From IMG/VR virus record IMGVR_UViG_3300049927_000020, positions 1 through 45,052 of that record: a stretch of 45,052 bases of DNA. The stretch is one strand, 5' to 3'. Source of the DNA: a virus. The notes beneath the pieces were generated by a model. That model ran no database searches, was not told where the DNA came from, and saw nothing but the letters and a program-made list of their open reading frames with translations. Below are positions 37,566 to 44,811 of the stretch, one piece after another; position 1 is the first letter of the stretch, and every line of letters starts with the position of its first letter. The position numbers and the translations under genes were made by a program.

Positions 37566-37778
37566 ATGAGCTGGCACTACCAAATTCGTCGAAAGAGCGT
37601 GAAGGGCTCGACTTCGACCACGCCGTACTACGAGATCGTCGAAGTCTACAACCGTCCTTATGGTTACACAGAAGGACCGAGTAGTCCGCTAGGTGAGTCC
37701 CGTAGAGGGTTGATTAGAGACCTAGAAATGATGCTGCACGACGCTAAGAAATATCGAACTTTAATTGTAAAGAGGTGA
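37566..37778 (+). CDS. Small conserved-looking protein, 70 aa
   Basis: A beta-type protein with the pattern M-S-W-H-Y-Q-I-R ... Y-Y-E-I-V-E-V-Y-N ... T-E-G-P-S-S-P-L-G-E-S, then a helix L-I-R-D-L-E-M-M-L-H-D-A, familiar from many phages beside replication genes. No function is known. A good GGAGGAAACACC site precedes it, and the polymerase follows three bases on. Confidence 0.7.
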   Translation: MSWHYQIRRKSVKGSTSTTPYYEIVEVYNRPYGYTEGPSSPLGESRRGLIRDLEMMLHDAKKYRTLIVKR

Positions 37779-37781
37779 CAC

Positions 37782-39596
37782 ATGGCAGGGTTAATCTTCG
37801 ACATCGAATGCAACGGCTTTCTCGATACCGTGACAAAGGTTCACTGCGTTGCGGTGATGGATGAAGCTGGCGGGGAAGTCCGTTCGTTCGGTGGGAAGAC
37901 TGACGAGAAGATTCGAAATCTACTCACCCACCTGGAGGACGCGCCGGTCCTCATCGGCCACAACATCATCGAATTCGACATCCCTGTGCTCAAGAAGGTG
38001 TATCCGTCCTTCAACCCGAAGGGGGCGTTGTGGGACACACTCCTTGATTCGCAGACGATCTGGCCCGACTTACGCGACAGAGACTTCCACACGCGACGGA
38101 AGAATCCAGACTTCCCCGCGAAGATGGTAGGTATGCACAAGTTAGAGGCGTGGGGCTTCCGACTAGGCATGTTGAAGGGCACTTACGCGCAGAACGCACC
38201 GAAGGGGGCCGATGTCTGGGCTGAATGGTCCCAAGAAATGCAAAGCTATTGTGAACAGGACGTGAGGGTCAACCATAAGTTGTACCAAACGATTCGTGGT
38301 TCAGAGAAGTTCAGCCAAGCTGCCCACGACTGCGAAATGGAATTCAAGCAGTATCTCCTGGATCAGGAAAAGGAAGGATTTCCATTCGATGTCAAAGCGG
38401 CAACCGAACTCTACACTGAACTTGCAGCAGAGCGTGCCGGTTTGGAAGCAGAACTTGCCGGAGTATTTCAGCCGTGGACTCAGACCATCGACTTCACCCC
38501 GAAGCGTACCAACAAGACGAAGGGATACGTGGCTGGAGTCGTATTTAAGAAGACCAAACTTGTCACGTTCAACCCTCGTAGCCATAAGCACATTGCTGAT
38601 CGGTTGACAGTGGTACGTGGCTGGAAACCGGAGGACTTCACAGAGACCGGTGCACCTGCAACGGACGCTGATGTTCTTGAAGTGCTTGGCAAACAGTGGC
38701 CGGAATGCGCGACGTTGGCTAGACACGCTGAGGTACAAAAGATCATCGGCATGGTTGCTGAGGGGAAGAGTGCCTACCTCAAGAAGGTCTCTCCTGACGG
38801 CAGACTACGCGGGCGCGTGAGTACGTGCGGCACGGTCACAGGCCGGTGCTCCCACAAGGAACCAAACTTAGGCAATATCCCTAGACGCTCTACTCTCGGA
38901 AAGCGGGTGAGGAAATTGTTTACGACTATCCCTGGCTACAAGTTAGTGGGGTGCGATGCGAAAGGTTTGGAGATACGAATGCTAGCCCACTTCTTGACGC
39001 CGTTCGACGGAGGTAAATACGCGAAGCTGGCAGTGGAAGGAGATCCACACTTGTTTCACATGGAGCTAACAGGTCTTCCAGACAAGGACACGACAAAGAC
39101 CTTCTTCTACGGCTGGCTGTACGGCGCGGGTGACGGAAAGATTGGGTTGATAATTTCCAAGGGAGCAGCGGCAGGTAAAAAGTTGCGGCTCATGTTCATG
39201 AAGCGGTTCCCGGCGTTGTCGAAACTGAAGGACGCGGTGAGCCACAAGGCTACGATGGCTGGCTACATTAAGGGACTAGACGGGCGGCACATCCAAGTGC
39301 GGGCTGTCTACAGTTCTCTGAATTACCTCTTGCAGTCAGCAGGAGCTTTAGTGATCAAAGAGGCAACGTGCATTTTCAATCGTGAACTGAGAGCGCGTGG
39401 CTACTACCAATCGGGTGTGGCTCGCATGGTCGTTCACGTTCACGATGAGTGGCAGACTTTAGTGAAGGAGGGTCATGAAGAAGAGATTGGAAAACTTGCA
39501 GCCGATAGTATCAGACTCGCAGGAGAACACTTCCATCTTCGGTGCCCACTCGCAGGAGACTTTAAGTCGGGTGCAACGTGGGGTGACACGCATTGA
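37782..39596 (+). CDS. DNA polymerase, family A (T7 gp5-like)
   Basis: The 604-aa enzyme (T7 gp5: 704 aa) replicates the genome. The proofreading 3'-5' exonuclease looks intact: Exo I F-D-I-E-C-N-G (residues 6-12), Exo II G-H-N-I-I-E-F-D, Exo III Y-C-E-Q-D-V. The polymerase has motif A V-G-C-D-A-K-G-L-E-I-R-M-L (~390), the O-helix region T-F-F-Y-G-W-L-Y-G-A-G (~440) and motif C V-H-V-H-D-E-W-Q (~551). It is about 100 residues shorter than T7's, probably in the thumb, where T7 holds host thioredoxin; use of thioredoxin is therefore doubtful. A nuclease gene overlaps its end. Confidence 0.95.
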   Translation: MAGLIFDIECNGFLDTVTKVHCVAVMDEAGGEVRSFGGKTDEKIRNLLTHLEDAPVLIGHNIIEFDIPVLKKVYPSFNPKGALWDTLLDSQTIWPDLRDRDFHTRRKNPDFPAKMVGMHKLEAWGFRLGMLKGTYAQNAPKGADVWAEWSQEMQSYCEQDVRVNHKLYQTIRGSEKFSQAAHDCEMEFKQYLLDQEKEGFPFDVKAATELYTELAAERAGLEAELAGVFQPWTQTIDFTPKRTNKTKGYVAGVVFKKTKLVTFNPRSHKHIADRLTVVRGWKPEDFTETGAPATDADVLEVLGKQWPECATLARHAEVQKIIGMVAEGKSAYLKKVSPDGRLRGRVSTCGTVTGRCSHKEPNLGNIPRRSTLGKRVRKLFTTIPGYKLVGCDAKGLEIRMLAHFLTPFDGGKYAKLAVEGDPHLFHMELTGLPDKDTTKTFFYGWLYGAGDGKIGLIISKGAAAGKKLRLMFMKRFPALSKLKDAVSHKATMAGYIKGLDGRHIQVRAVYSSLNYLLQSAGALVIKEATCIFNRELRARGYYQSGVARMVVHVHDEWQTLVKEGHEEEIGKLAADSIRLAGEHFHLRCPLAGDFKSGATWGDTH

Positions 39597-40125
39597 TAAG
39601 AAGGGAGTGGAGCGCTATGTGGGCAACGGGTATAGCGTAGAGAAGGCCAAAGTCTCCTCTAGAAATCATTATGTTAACAATCGAGAGTCCGTTATTTCGA
39701 GAACGAAGTCCTACAACAAAACCCACATGGATCAGACTCGAAGGATAAACAGAAATTGCAAGAGTCGGGTAAGGGCTTACTGCGTCCAGAACTTGGGGGA
39801 TAAGTGCCTACACTGTGGTAGTGAAAGCAATCTAGAGTTTGACCACTGGTTTGATAATGGTTCTTCTCATCGTAAAGCTTATGGAGGAAATAATCGAACG
39901 GAGGCCATAGTACGCTGGATGCTGGACACCCCTCTCTCAGAAGTCCTCCACGGCAAGTACGCCATCCGTCTTCTCTGCAACGAGTGTCACCGAACCAAAG
40001 ACAAGTGGGCCTATCCGTTGGCCCTCAATGATCCACTAACAGGAGGTATGCAGAAATGCGCGAAGGATATTTCCCCTGCTTCACACGAATCCAACAACGT
40101 GTCTTCCGCACTGGAGGCCGCGTAA
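39475..40125 (+). CDS. HNH endonuclease wedged behind the polymerase gene
   Basis: The core has Y-S-V-E-K-A-K-V-S-S-R-N-H-Y-V-N-N-R-E-S-V, a basic stretch, then the HNH domain L-G-D-K-C-L-H-C-G-S-E-S-N-L-E-F-D-H-W ... Y-A-I-R-L-L-C-N-E-C-H. This is the 'group I' free-standing phage HNH type. ATG 39475 has a strong AAGGAGGG site but lies 122 bases inside the polymerase. GTG 39619, just after the polymerase stop, would give a 168-aa protein starting near the conserved part and is a serious alternative. The last ~24 codons overlap the next gene. Both ends running into neighbours fits an invading homing nuclease. Its function is inferred. Confidence 0.75.
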   Translation: MKKRLENLQPIVSDSQENTSIFGAHSQETLSRVQRGVTRIDKKGVERYVGNGYSVEKAKVSSRNHYVNNRESVISRTKSYNKTHMDQTRRINRNCKSRVRAYCVQNLGDKCLHCGSESNLEFDHWFDNGSSHRKAYGGNNRTEAIVRWMLDTPLSEVLHGKYAIRLLCNECHRTKDKWAYPLALNDPLTGGMQKCAKDISPASHESNNVSSALEAA

Positions 40126-40265
40126 CAAACCGCTGCTTCACAGACTCCGTACTCCCGCGTGATCCACAGGTGAAGAGGAAGAGGAAGGCTATGACCGAAG
40201 CGGAAGCCCAGGCCGTGATCAAGTTGACCGGCCACAAGTGCTTCCTGGAAGAGAGGTTCGTCTAA
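40056..40265 (+). CDS. Small basic protein, 69 aa
   Basis: Starts inside the HNH gene with AACAGGAGGTATGCAGAA upstream and ends on the next start (TAATG). The product is basic, with F-R-T-G-G-R-V-T-N-R-C-F-T and a helix M-T-E-A-E-A-Q-A-V-I-K-L-T-G. The good ribosome site and tight junction support it. It was probably the polymerase's direct neighbour before the nuclease came in. Unknown function. Confidence 0.62.
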   Translation: MREGYFPCFTRIQQRVFRTGGRVTNRCFTDSVLPRDPQVKRKRKAMTEAEAQAVIKLTGHKCFLEERFV

Positions 40266-40519
40266 TGGACCATGACTTCACCTTCGAAGAAATCCAGCTT
40301 GGTTCTACCGTGACGTACCGGGGAGCTGGCGGGTTCATGAAGGACGGCAGAGTCGTAGCGAAGAAGCAGGCACTCATTAGGGTGTGGGCTCCACTAGCTA
40401 GTGGCCAACATGGAATCATCGAGAAGTTGCGCGTCAGCATCACACTCAAACAAAAGACCGCATACGGTACGACTCGCGTGACCCTCACGCAGTTCAAGAA
40501 TGTGAGGTCAGTCGTATGA
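40265..40519 (+). CDS. Hypothetical beta-type protein, 84 aa
   Basis: ATG 40265 overlaps the previous stop. The protein has alternating strands: I-Q-L-G-S-T-V-T-Y-R-G ... F-M-K-D-G-R-V-V-A-K-K-Q-A-L-I-R-V-W ... L-R-V-S-I-T-L-K-Q-K, a small beta-barrel (SH3- or KOW-like look). It overlaps the exonuclease start by four bases (ATGA), so the two are coupled. Not recognised. Confidence 0.65.
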   Translation: MDHDFTFEEIQLGSTVTYRGAGGFMKDGRVVAKKQALIRVWAPLASGQHGIIEKLRVSITLKQKTAYGTTRVTLTQFKNVRSVV

Positions 40520-41295
40520 AAAAGATTCTGCTCATCGACGGCGACGTGCTTGTCTATAAGACAGCCTTCGCCTCGGAGCGCGTCATAGACTGGGGCGACG
40601 GCCTTCATACGCTGGACTCCAACTCGGAGGAAGCGTGCCAATCGGTGGATGCGCAACTCGCATCTATAAAGCAACTACTAAAAGCTGACGAATTAGTAGT
40701 TGCACTCACCTGCCACGACACGGTGAATTTCCGCAAGTCGTTCTTCCCCACCTACAAAGATAACCGAACGGTGAAACGCAAGCCAATCTGTTGGAAGGCT
40801 CTACGCGAGCACCTTGTCTCGAAGTGGGACGCGAAGATCAAGCCCAATCTAGAAGCGGATGACGTTCTAGGGATAATGAGTACGATGTCTCACCTTGGCC
40901 AACAACGCATCATCGTCTCCATCGACAAGGACTTCCGCACCATCCCCGGTCTGTTCTACAACCTTAAGGATGGGAAGTCAGGCCAGGTGCAGGAGATCAC
41001 AGAGATTGAGGCCGACTACAACTTCCTTATGCAGACGTTGACCGGCGACGTGGTGGATAACTACCCCGGATGCCAGGGGATCGGGCCAAAGACCGCTGCA
41101 AAGATCCTGGCTGTGGCTAGCTGCAAAGGGGACGGTGGGTTCCCGGCAATGTGGAAGGGTGTTGTCGAAGCCTACGCTAAGGCAGGGTTCGGCGCAGAGT
41201 ACGTGCTGAACCAGGCGCGGTGCGCTCGCATCCTTCGCGCCAGTGACTACGATTTCAAAACCAAGCAACCAATCTTATGGAGCCCGCCAGCATGA
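40516..41295 (+). CDS. 5'-3' exonuclease (T7 gp6-like, FEN family)
   Basis: The 259-aa FEN-type nuclease removes primers and chews host and phage DNA ends. Motifs: L-I-D-G-D-V-L-V-Y-K (metal Asp, 7-16), F-R-K-S-F-F-P-T-Y-K-D-N-R, P-N-L-E-A-D-D-V-L-G-I-M (metal cluster, ~113-124), V-S-I-D-K-D-F-R-T-I (~138-147) and the helix-hairpin-helix G-C-Q-G-I-G-P-K-T-A-A-K-I-L (~188-201). T7 gp6 is about 300 aa. Its end overlaps the next gene by ATGA. Confidence 0.93.
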   Translation: MKKILLIDGDVLVYKTAFASERVIDWGDGLHTLDSNSEEACQSVDAQLASIKQLLKADELVVALTCHDTVNFRKSFFPTYKDNRTVKRKPICWKALREHLVSKWDAKIKPNLEADDVLGIMSTMSHLGQQRIIVSIDKDFRTIPGLFYNLKDGKSGQVQEITEIEADYNFLMQTLTGDVVDNYPGCQGIGPKTAAKILAVASCKGDGGFPAMWKGVVEAYAKAGFGAEYVLNQARCARILRASDYDFKTKQPILWSPPA

Positions 41296-41645
41296 TCAGA
41301 CCAAACCGAAACGCGAAAGTCAGAGAGTTCAAGACAGGAGCCACTCGCAGTTCAGATGAAGGCAAGTTGGACTTCGAAGGCTTCTTCTCTCCGCTAGTCC
41401 TGGAACGCTTTGCCCTGTACATGCACAAGCACCGACTCCAGCCTGATGGCAAGCTGCGCGACAGTGACAACTGGCAGAAGGGGATGCCGCAGTCGGCCTA
41501 CATGAAGTCCATGTGGCGCCACTTCTTTGACGTGTGGAAGCAACATCGAGCGATCCCTACGGAAATGGATCAGGAGGAAAATCTATGTGCGCTGATGTTC
41601 AACGTCATGGGGATGCTGCATCAACAGATCTTGGAGGAGAAGTAA
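41292..41645 (+). CDS. dATP/dGTP diphosphohydrolase-like protein
   Basis: The 117-aa product matches the N-terminal domain family called dATP/dGTP diphosphohydrolase (PF18909): F-K-T-G-A-T-R-S-S-D-E-G-K-L-D, then G-F-F-S-P-L-V-L-E-R-F-A-x-Y-M-H-K-H-R, D-S-D-N-W-Q-K-G and Y-M-K-S-M-W-R-H-F-F-D-V-W, ending L-C-A-L-M-F-N-V-M-G-M-L-H. The domain is frequent in phages; in 2-aminoadenine phages a relative cleans the dATP pool, but I see no PurZ here. A nucleotide-pool role is likely. Coupled to the exonuclease by a four-base overlap. Confidence 0.78.
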   Translation: MIRPNRNAKVREFKTGATRSSDEGKLDFEGFFSPLVLERFALYMHKHRLQPDGKLRDSDNWQKGMPQSAYMKSMWRHFFDVWKQHRAIPTEMDQEENLCALMFNVMGMLHQQILEEK

Positions 41646-41761
41646 GGCCCTGTCTTCACTGCCAGGCACCTACAGAGTACCAATATCTGTGTCCTCACTG
41701 TTCGGAACTGTTCCTAATCGAGATGCTCGACGGAGCCAGAGAGCACGGGTTGAAGTGCTGA
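41585..41761 (+). CDS. Small zinc-ribbon protein, 58 aa
   Basis: ATG 41585 with an ideal ATCAGGAGGAAAATCT site lies inside the previous gene. The product has P-C-L-H-C-Q ... Y-L-C-P-H-C, a four-Cys zinc ribbon, then an acidic helix (F-L-I-E-M-L-D-G-A-R) and an end Cys. The first ~20 residues are read over the previous gene. It is the last gene of the DNA-metabolism block; a terminator follows five bases on. Confidence 0.7.
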   Translation: MCADVQRHGDAASTDLGGEVRPCLHCQAPTEYQYLCPHCSELFLIEMLDGAREHGLKC

Positions 41762-41765
41762 AGAT

Positions 41766-41802
41766 AAGGAGGTCGGCCATACGGCTGGCCTCCTTATTTT
41801 TT
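41766..41802 (+). terminator. Rho-independent terminator between middle and late genes
   Basis: A 13-bp stem (AAGGAGGTCGGCC with GGCTGGCCTCCTT, two G.U wobbles), ATAC loop, and ATTTTTT. It ends the DNA-metabolism block; a candidate phage promoter starts 14 bases later. Confidence 0.92.
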
Positions 41803-41815
41803 CGACACCTATATT

Positions 41816-41847
41816 GTGTGCCTCTTTTGACCTACTCAAACATTTCT
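41816..41847 (+). promoter_or_regulatory. Candidate phage RNA polymerase promoter, copy 2
   Basis: GTGTGCC-N10-TACTCAAAC-N-TTTCT, with the same spacing as in front of the RNA polymerase gene (29424). It sits between a terminator and the first late gene, where a T7-type late promoter is expected. Confidence 0.65.
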
Positions 41848-41861
41848 CTGGAGGGAGATCT

Positions 41862-42059
41862 ATGCCATACGAACCTGAAGACGAGAACGACGATTTCCCC
41901 TTAGTTCCTAACGACCTCCTAACCGCTCTTGAGCAACGCTTTCCAGACCGCCTGCCTACGGACCTGAATACTTCAGACAAGGCGATCTGGGCTGCTATCG
42001 GTGCCGCACAAGTGGTGCGATTCCTACGGGAAATGCGCCAACGAGTTTCACGCCACTAA
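41862..42059 (+). CDS. Small acidic protein at the start of the late block
   Basis: From ATG 41862 (CTGGAGGGAGATCT site) the 65-aa product has an acidic start (Y-E-P-E-D-E-N-D-D-F), L-L-T-A-L-E-Q-R-F-P-D-R-L and a helix K-A-I-W-A-A-I-G-A-A-Q-V-V-R-F-L-R. Short proteins of this sort sit just before the head genes in many T7-like phages (near T7 gp6.7/7.3). A minor virion or assembly role is possible. Unknown. Confidence 0.7.
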   Translation: MPYEPEDENDDFPLVPNDLLTALEQRFPDRLPTDLNTSDKAIWAAIGAAQVVRFLREMRQRVSRH

Positions 42060-42073
42060 AGGACACTACCAAT

Positions 42074-42298
42074 ATGTGTATGCCCGCACCGAAAATGCCA
42101 GCTCCAGTTCCGTTTGTGCCGCCCCCGGCTCCCGTGGCGCCTCCGCCTGCCGCCGCCACCGCCGCGACCGTAACCCAATCCTCGGCGACCGCCGCCGTTG
42201 CTCCCCCTAAGAAGGCGGGCCGCAATCCGTTGCGAACCGACTCTGGCTCCTACATGGACCAAGCCGTCGCCGGTAGCGGACTCAATATTCCGTCATAA
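42074..42298 (+). CDS. Pro/Ala-rich small protein before the portal
   Basis: A 74-aa protein that starts M-C-M-P-A-P-K-M and is almost all Pro, Ala and Val for 45 residues, then K-K-A-G-R-N-P-L-R-T-D and a short polar end. It resembles the short, low-complexity virion proteins located just before the portal in T7-like phages (T7 gp7.3 position, a tail assembly protein), including the Cys near the start. That assignment is by position only. Confidence 0.65.
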   Translation: MCMPAPKMPAPVPFVPPPAPVAPPPAAATAATVTQSSATAAVAPPKKAGRNPLRTDSGSYMDQAVAGSGLNIPS

Positions 42299-42307
42299 GG
42301 TGGGGCC

Positions 42308-43975
42308 ATGGAAGACCAGAACAAGTCCAATGCCCCCGCTCCTTCCGATAGCGTTACGATGCCATCGGTAGAGAGTCGCTATGACCAACTCGCAACCTAC
42401 CGCAATCCCTATCTCAATCGAGGCTATGATTGCTCAGAGCTGACGCTCCCCGCGATCCTTCCTCGATTCGGCCACAACTCGACTACGGTGCTCCCGACTC
42501 CCTTCCAATCTGTTGGCGCCCGTGGCGTGAACCACTTATCCTCGAAGCTCTTGATGACGCTGTTCCCACCGAACACGCCGATCTTCAAACTTCAGATGGA
42601 TGAAGGGCTTATTGCCGAGATGGAAGCAAAGCATGGAGACGACTCTACTGCTGCTAAGAATCTCTCGACTGAGTTCAATAAAGCCTTCAGTAAGATGGAA
42701 CGCATCGTCATGTCCGACGTGGAAGCCTCTGGAGACCGCACGGTGCTCTCTGAGATCCTTCAGCACACGTTGGTAGTCGGCAACGTCCTCTTCCACCAGG
42801 CCAAAGAAGGCGCTCGCGCATTCCCACTCAATCAGTTCGTCGTTCGCCGCGACACTGCTGGCAACACGCTGGAGATCATCCTCAAAGAGGAGGTTGATCC
42901 TATCGTTGTGCCGCAAGCCATACGCGATGCCATGACTGAAGGCGACACGAAGAAGTCCTACGCCGCTAAGAAGTCCCTCTCACTCTACACCTACGTTGCA
43001 CGCCGGAAGACGGACTGGGTGACGTATCAAGAGGTCTGCGGACAGATCATCGAATCTACACGAGGAACCTATCCCCTGGACCGTTGCCCATGGATTGCCC
43101 TTCGATTCAAACGAATCAACGGTGAAGACTATGGGCGCGGGTACGTCGAGGAGTACATCGGAGACTTTACTTCACTTGAGAACCTGACCGCTGCCATCGT
43201 GCAGGGGTCGGCTGCCGCCGCGAAGGTGCTGTTCTTAGTGAAGCCGAATTCCACCACAAAAGTCAAAGTGCTGGCTAAGACACCGAACGGTGGCTTCGCC
43301 AGTGGAAACGCAGAAGATGTAACGGTACTGCATTTGGATAAGGCTCAGGACTTCCAAACGGCCAAGCAGCTCCGAGACGATTTCATCTCTCAGCTTTCCT
43401 ACGCCTTCTTGCTCAACACTGCGATCCAGCGTGAAGCGGAGCGCGTGACAGCCGAAGAGATTCGATACATGGCCGAAGAGTTAGAGCAGACGCTCGGTGG
43501 ATTCTACTCCATCATGAGCGTGGAACTCCAGCTCCCATACATCCGCATCAAGATGGATGGGCTCCAGCGAAAGGGCAAACTCCCGAAGTTGCCTAAAGGA
43601 TCTGTCCGACCTGTGATCGTCACTGGGTTGGAAGCGTTGGGGAGGGGAAATGACCGGAACAAACTGGTGCGATTCATACAGACACTTTCTACTGCACTTG
43701 GACCGGAAGCGGTTCAAATGTACATCAATGTGTCGGAAGCGGTTGAACGTCTAGCTATTGCAGACGGCATCGACACGAAGAATCTCATCAAGTCTGACGA
43801 CGAAGTTCAAGCAGCGCAACAGAGGCAACAACTCATGGCAGCCGCCAGTAAGATGGGACCAAATGTGGTCAACGCTTTCGGTGGTGCCGCAAAGGAGAGG
43901 ATCAAACAAGATGGACAGCAAGCCAGCCCAGTCGCAGGAAACCCCCAACCAACCGCAACCCAAGCCGGTAGTTAA
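42308..43975 (+). CDS. Portal (head-tail connector) protein (T7 gp8-like)
   Basis: The 555-aa protein (T7 gp8: 536 aa) forms the 12-subunit ring through which DNA enters and leaves. Family blocks: S-R-Y-D-Q-L-A-T-Y-R-N-P-Y-L-N-R-G, L-P-T-P-F-Q-S-V-G-A-R-G-V-N-H-L-S-S-K-L-L-M-T-L-F-P-P-N, N-Q-F-V-V-R-R-D-T-A-G-N, Y-G-R-G-Y-V-E-E-Y-I-G-D and R-V-T-A-E-E-I-R-Y-M-A-E-E-L-E. A polar, Gln-rich tail follows. Start behind AAGGTGGGGCC. In T7 the scaffold gene follows at once; here about seven other genes intervene. Confidence 0.95.
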   Translation: MEDQNKSNAPAPSDSVTMPSVESRYDQLATYRNPYLNRGYDCSELTLPAILPRFGHNSTTVLPTPFQSVGARGVNHLSSKLLMTLFPPNTPIFKLQMDEGLIAEMEAKHGDDSTAAKNLSTEFNKAFSKMERIVMSDVEASGDRTVLSEILQHTLVVGNVLFHQAKEGARAFPLNQFVVRRDTAGNTLEIILKEEVDPIVVPQAIRDAMTEGDTKKSYAAKKSLSLYTYVARRKTDWVTYQEVCGQIIESTRGTYPLDRCPWIALRFKRINGEDYGRGYVEEYIGDFTSLENLTAAIVQGSAAAAKVLFLVKPNSTTKVKVLAKTPNGGFASGNAEDVTVLHLDKAQDFQTAKQLRDDFISQLSYAFLLNTAIQREAERVTAEEIRYMAEELEQTLGGFYSIMSVELQLPYIRIKMDGLQRKGKLPKLPKGSVRPVIVTGLEALGRGNDRNKLVRFIQTLSTALGPEAVQMYINVSEAVERLAIADGIDTKNLIKSDDEVQAAQQRQQLMAAASKMGPNVVNAFGGAAKERIKQDGQQASPVAGNPQPTATQAGS

Positions 43976-44147
43976 GCCGAAGCGTAACCGGAGATTCTCG
44001 AAGGAGATCATCTCTGAAACCAGTAAAGAACTCATCCTGAGAGTCAAGCACACTCCCTACAAAGGGGAGAAGCTGAGCGATACCATTCGAAAGGATCGGA
44101 AGTACGATCCTACGCAGAAGTTCTACGCTGGCACCAGACCGCTGTAA
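43911..44147 (+). CDS. Small basic protein after the portal, 78 aa
   Basis: ATG 43911 with AGGAGAGG nine bases upstream overlaps the portal end by 65 bases. The product is polar and Pro/Gln-rich at first (the shadow part), then strongly basic: K-P-K-R-N-R-R-F-S-K-E-I-I-S-E-T-S-K-E-L, R-V-K-H-T-P-Y-K-G-E-K-L-S, R-K-D-R-K-Y-D-P-T. The basic half looks like a real nucleic-acid- or capsid-binding segment. Not recognised. Confidence 0.65.
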   Translation: MDSKPAQSQETPNQPQPKPVVKPKRNRRFSKEIISETSKELILRVKHTPYKGEKLSDTIRKDRKYDPTQKFYAGTRPL

Positions 44148-44180
44148 TCAATCATCTCACGATCATAAGGATACTCCATC

Positions 44181-44753
44181 ATGGCAGATATGTTTCACAG
44201 CTCGCGCACGTCAACCGTTTTGACCGGCTCTACGAGCAAGTCGTTCTTCATCGAAATTGTCACCTCAGTCGGCGCCCCCGCCACTGGTCTCGCATTCGGC
44301 ACTGTTGGTCTTATCGCATCCTACGCCGGGACGAAGTTGGCCCGTGTAGCGATTACTCCCGCTGACTTGGCCGCAATCACGACCGCGTGGTCAAGTGGCG
44401 GATTCAAGGAAGTCGATGCCACGAACATGCCCGGTGTCTACCGGATCGACGTACCGGACGCCGCTCTCGCCTTGGCCGTCCCGGAAGTCAACGTGGTGAT
44501 CTGGAAGGGTTCGACCTTCCACGGTTCACTCACGATCCCCTTGGCCACGATCACGGATGCAACCATCGAAGCTAAAGTTGACACAGCCAATACCTCTATT
44601 GGCGCTGGCCTTGGGGCCGCCGTGTCCGACTTGGCCGGTGACGTAGGCGAGCCTCTGACTGGCACGCTGGCGCAGACCGTTGAAGCCTTGGGCGTGGGCA
44701 TCATCACGTTCGACGCGAACAACAGCGCGAACACGACCCGTCAAGATAACTAA
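44181..44753 (+). CDS. Structural-type protein, 190 aa (complete copy)
   Basis: The protein has F-H-S-S-R-T-S-T-V-L-T-G-S-T-S-K-S-F at the start, K-L-A-R-V-A-I-T-P-A-D, then W-S-S-G-G-F-K-E-V-D-A-T-N-M-P-G-V-Y-R-I-D and D-A-A-L-A. The last block is a pattern I have met in many phage structural proteins of unclear role, a beta-domain likely to be part of a surface or tail appendage. The tail (~125-190) is Ala/Thr-rich. Its last 98 bases are repeated exactly at the window start. A start site AAGGATACTCCATC is present. Confidence 0.78.
   Translation: MADMFHSSRTSTVLTGSTSKSFFIEIVTSVGAPATGLAFGTVGLIASYAGTKLARVAITPADLAAITTAWSSGGFKEVDATNMPGVYRIDVPDAALALAVPEVNVVIWKGSTFHGSLTIPLATITDATIEAKVDTANTSIGAGLGAAVSDLAGDVGEPLTGTLAQTVEALGVGIITFDANNSANTTRQDN
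44656..44753. repeat. Terminal direct repeat, right copy (= 1-98)
   Basis: Exact 98-base match to the window start, ending at the stop of the 190-aa gene. Confidence 0.9.
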
Positions 44754-44764
44754 TCATTGAGTCA

Positions 44765-44790
44765 GGTGGGGCCTCGAAAGGGGCTCCACC
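44765..44790 (+). other. Conserved hairpin after the 190-aa gene (right copy)
   Basis: GGTGGGGCC pairs with GGCTCCACC (one G.U) around an 8-base loop. It is equivalent to 112-137 with base changes that keep the fold. Here the 147-aa gene follows directly, 21 bases on. Confidence 0.6.
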
Positions 44791-44811
44791 ATTCTCTGAG
44801 GAACATCACAC

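Noticed and set aside
41292-41645. Evidence for a 2-aminoadenine (Z) genome from the dATP/dGTP diphosphohydrolase-like gene
   Set aside because: No PurZ-like adenylosuccinate synthetase gene is present, and this domain is widespread in phages with ordinary DNA.
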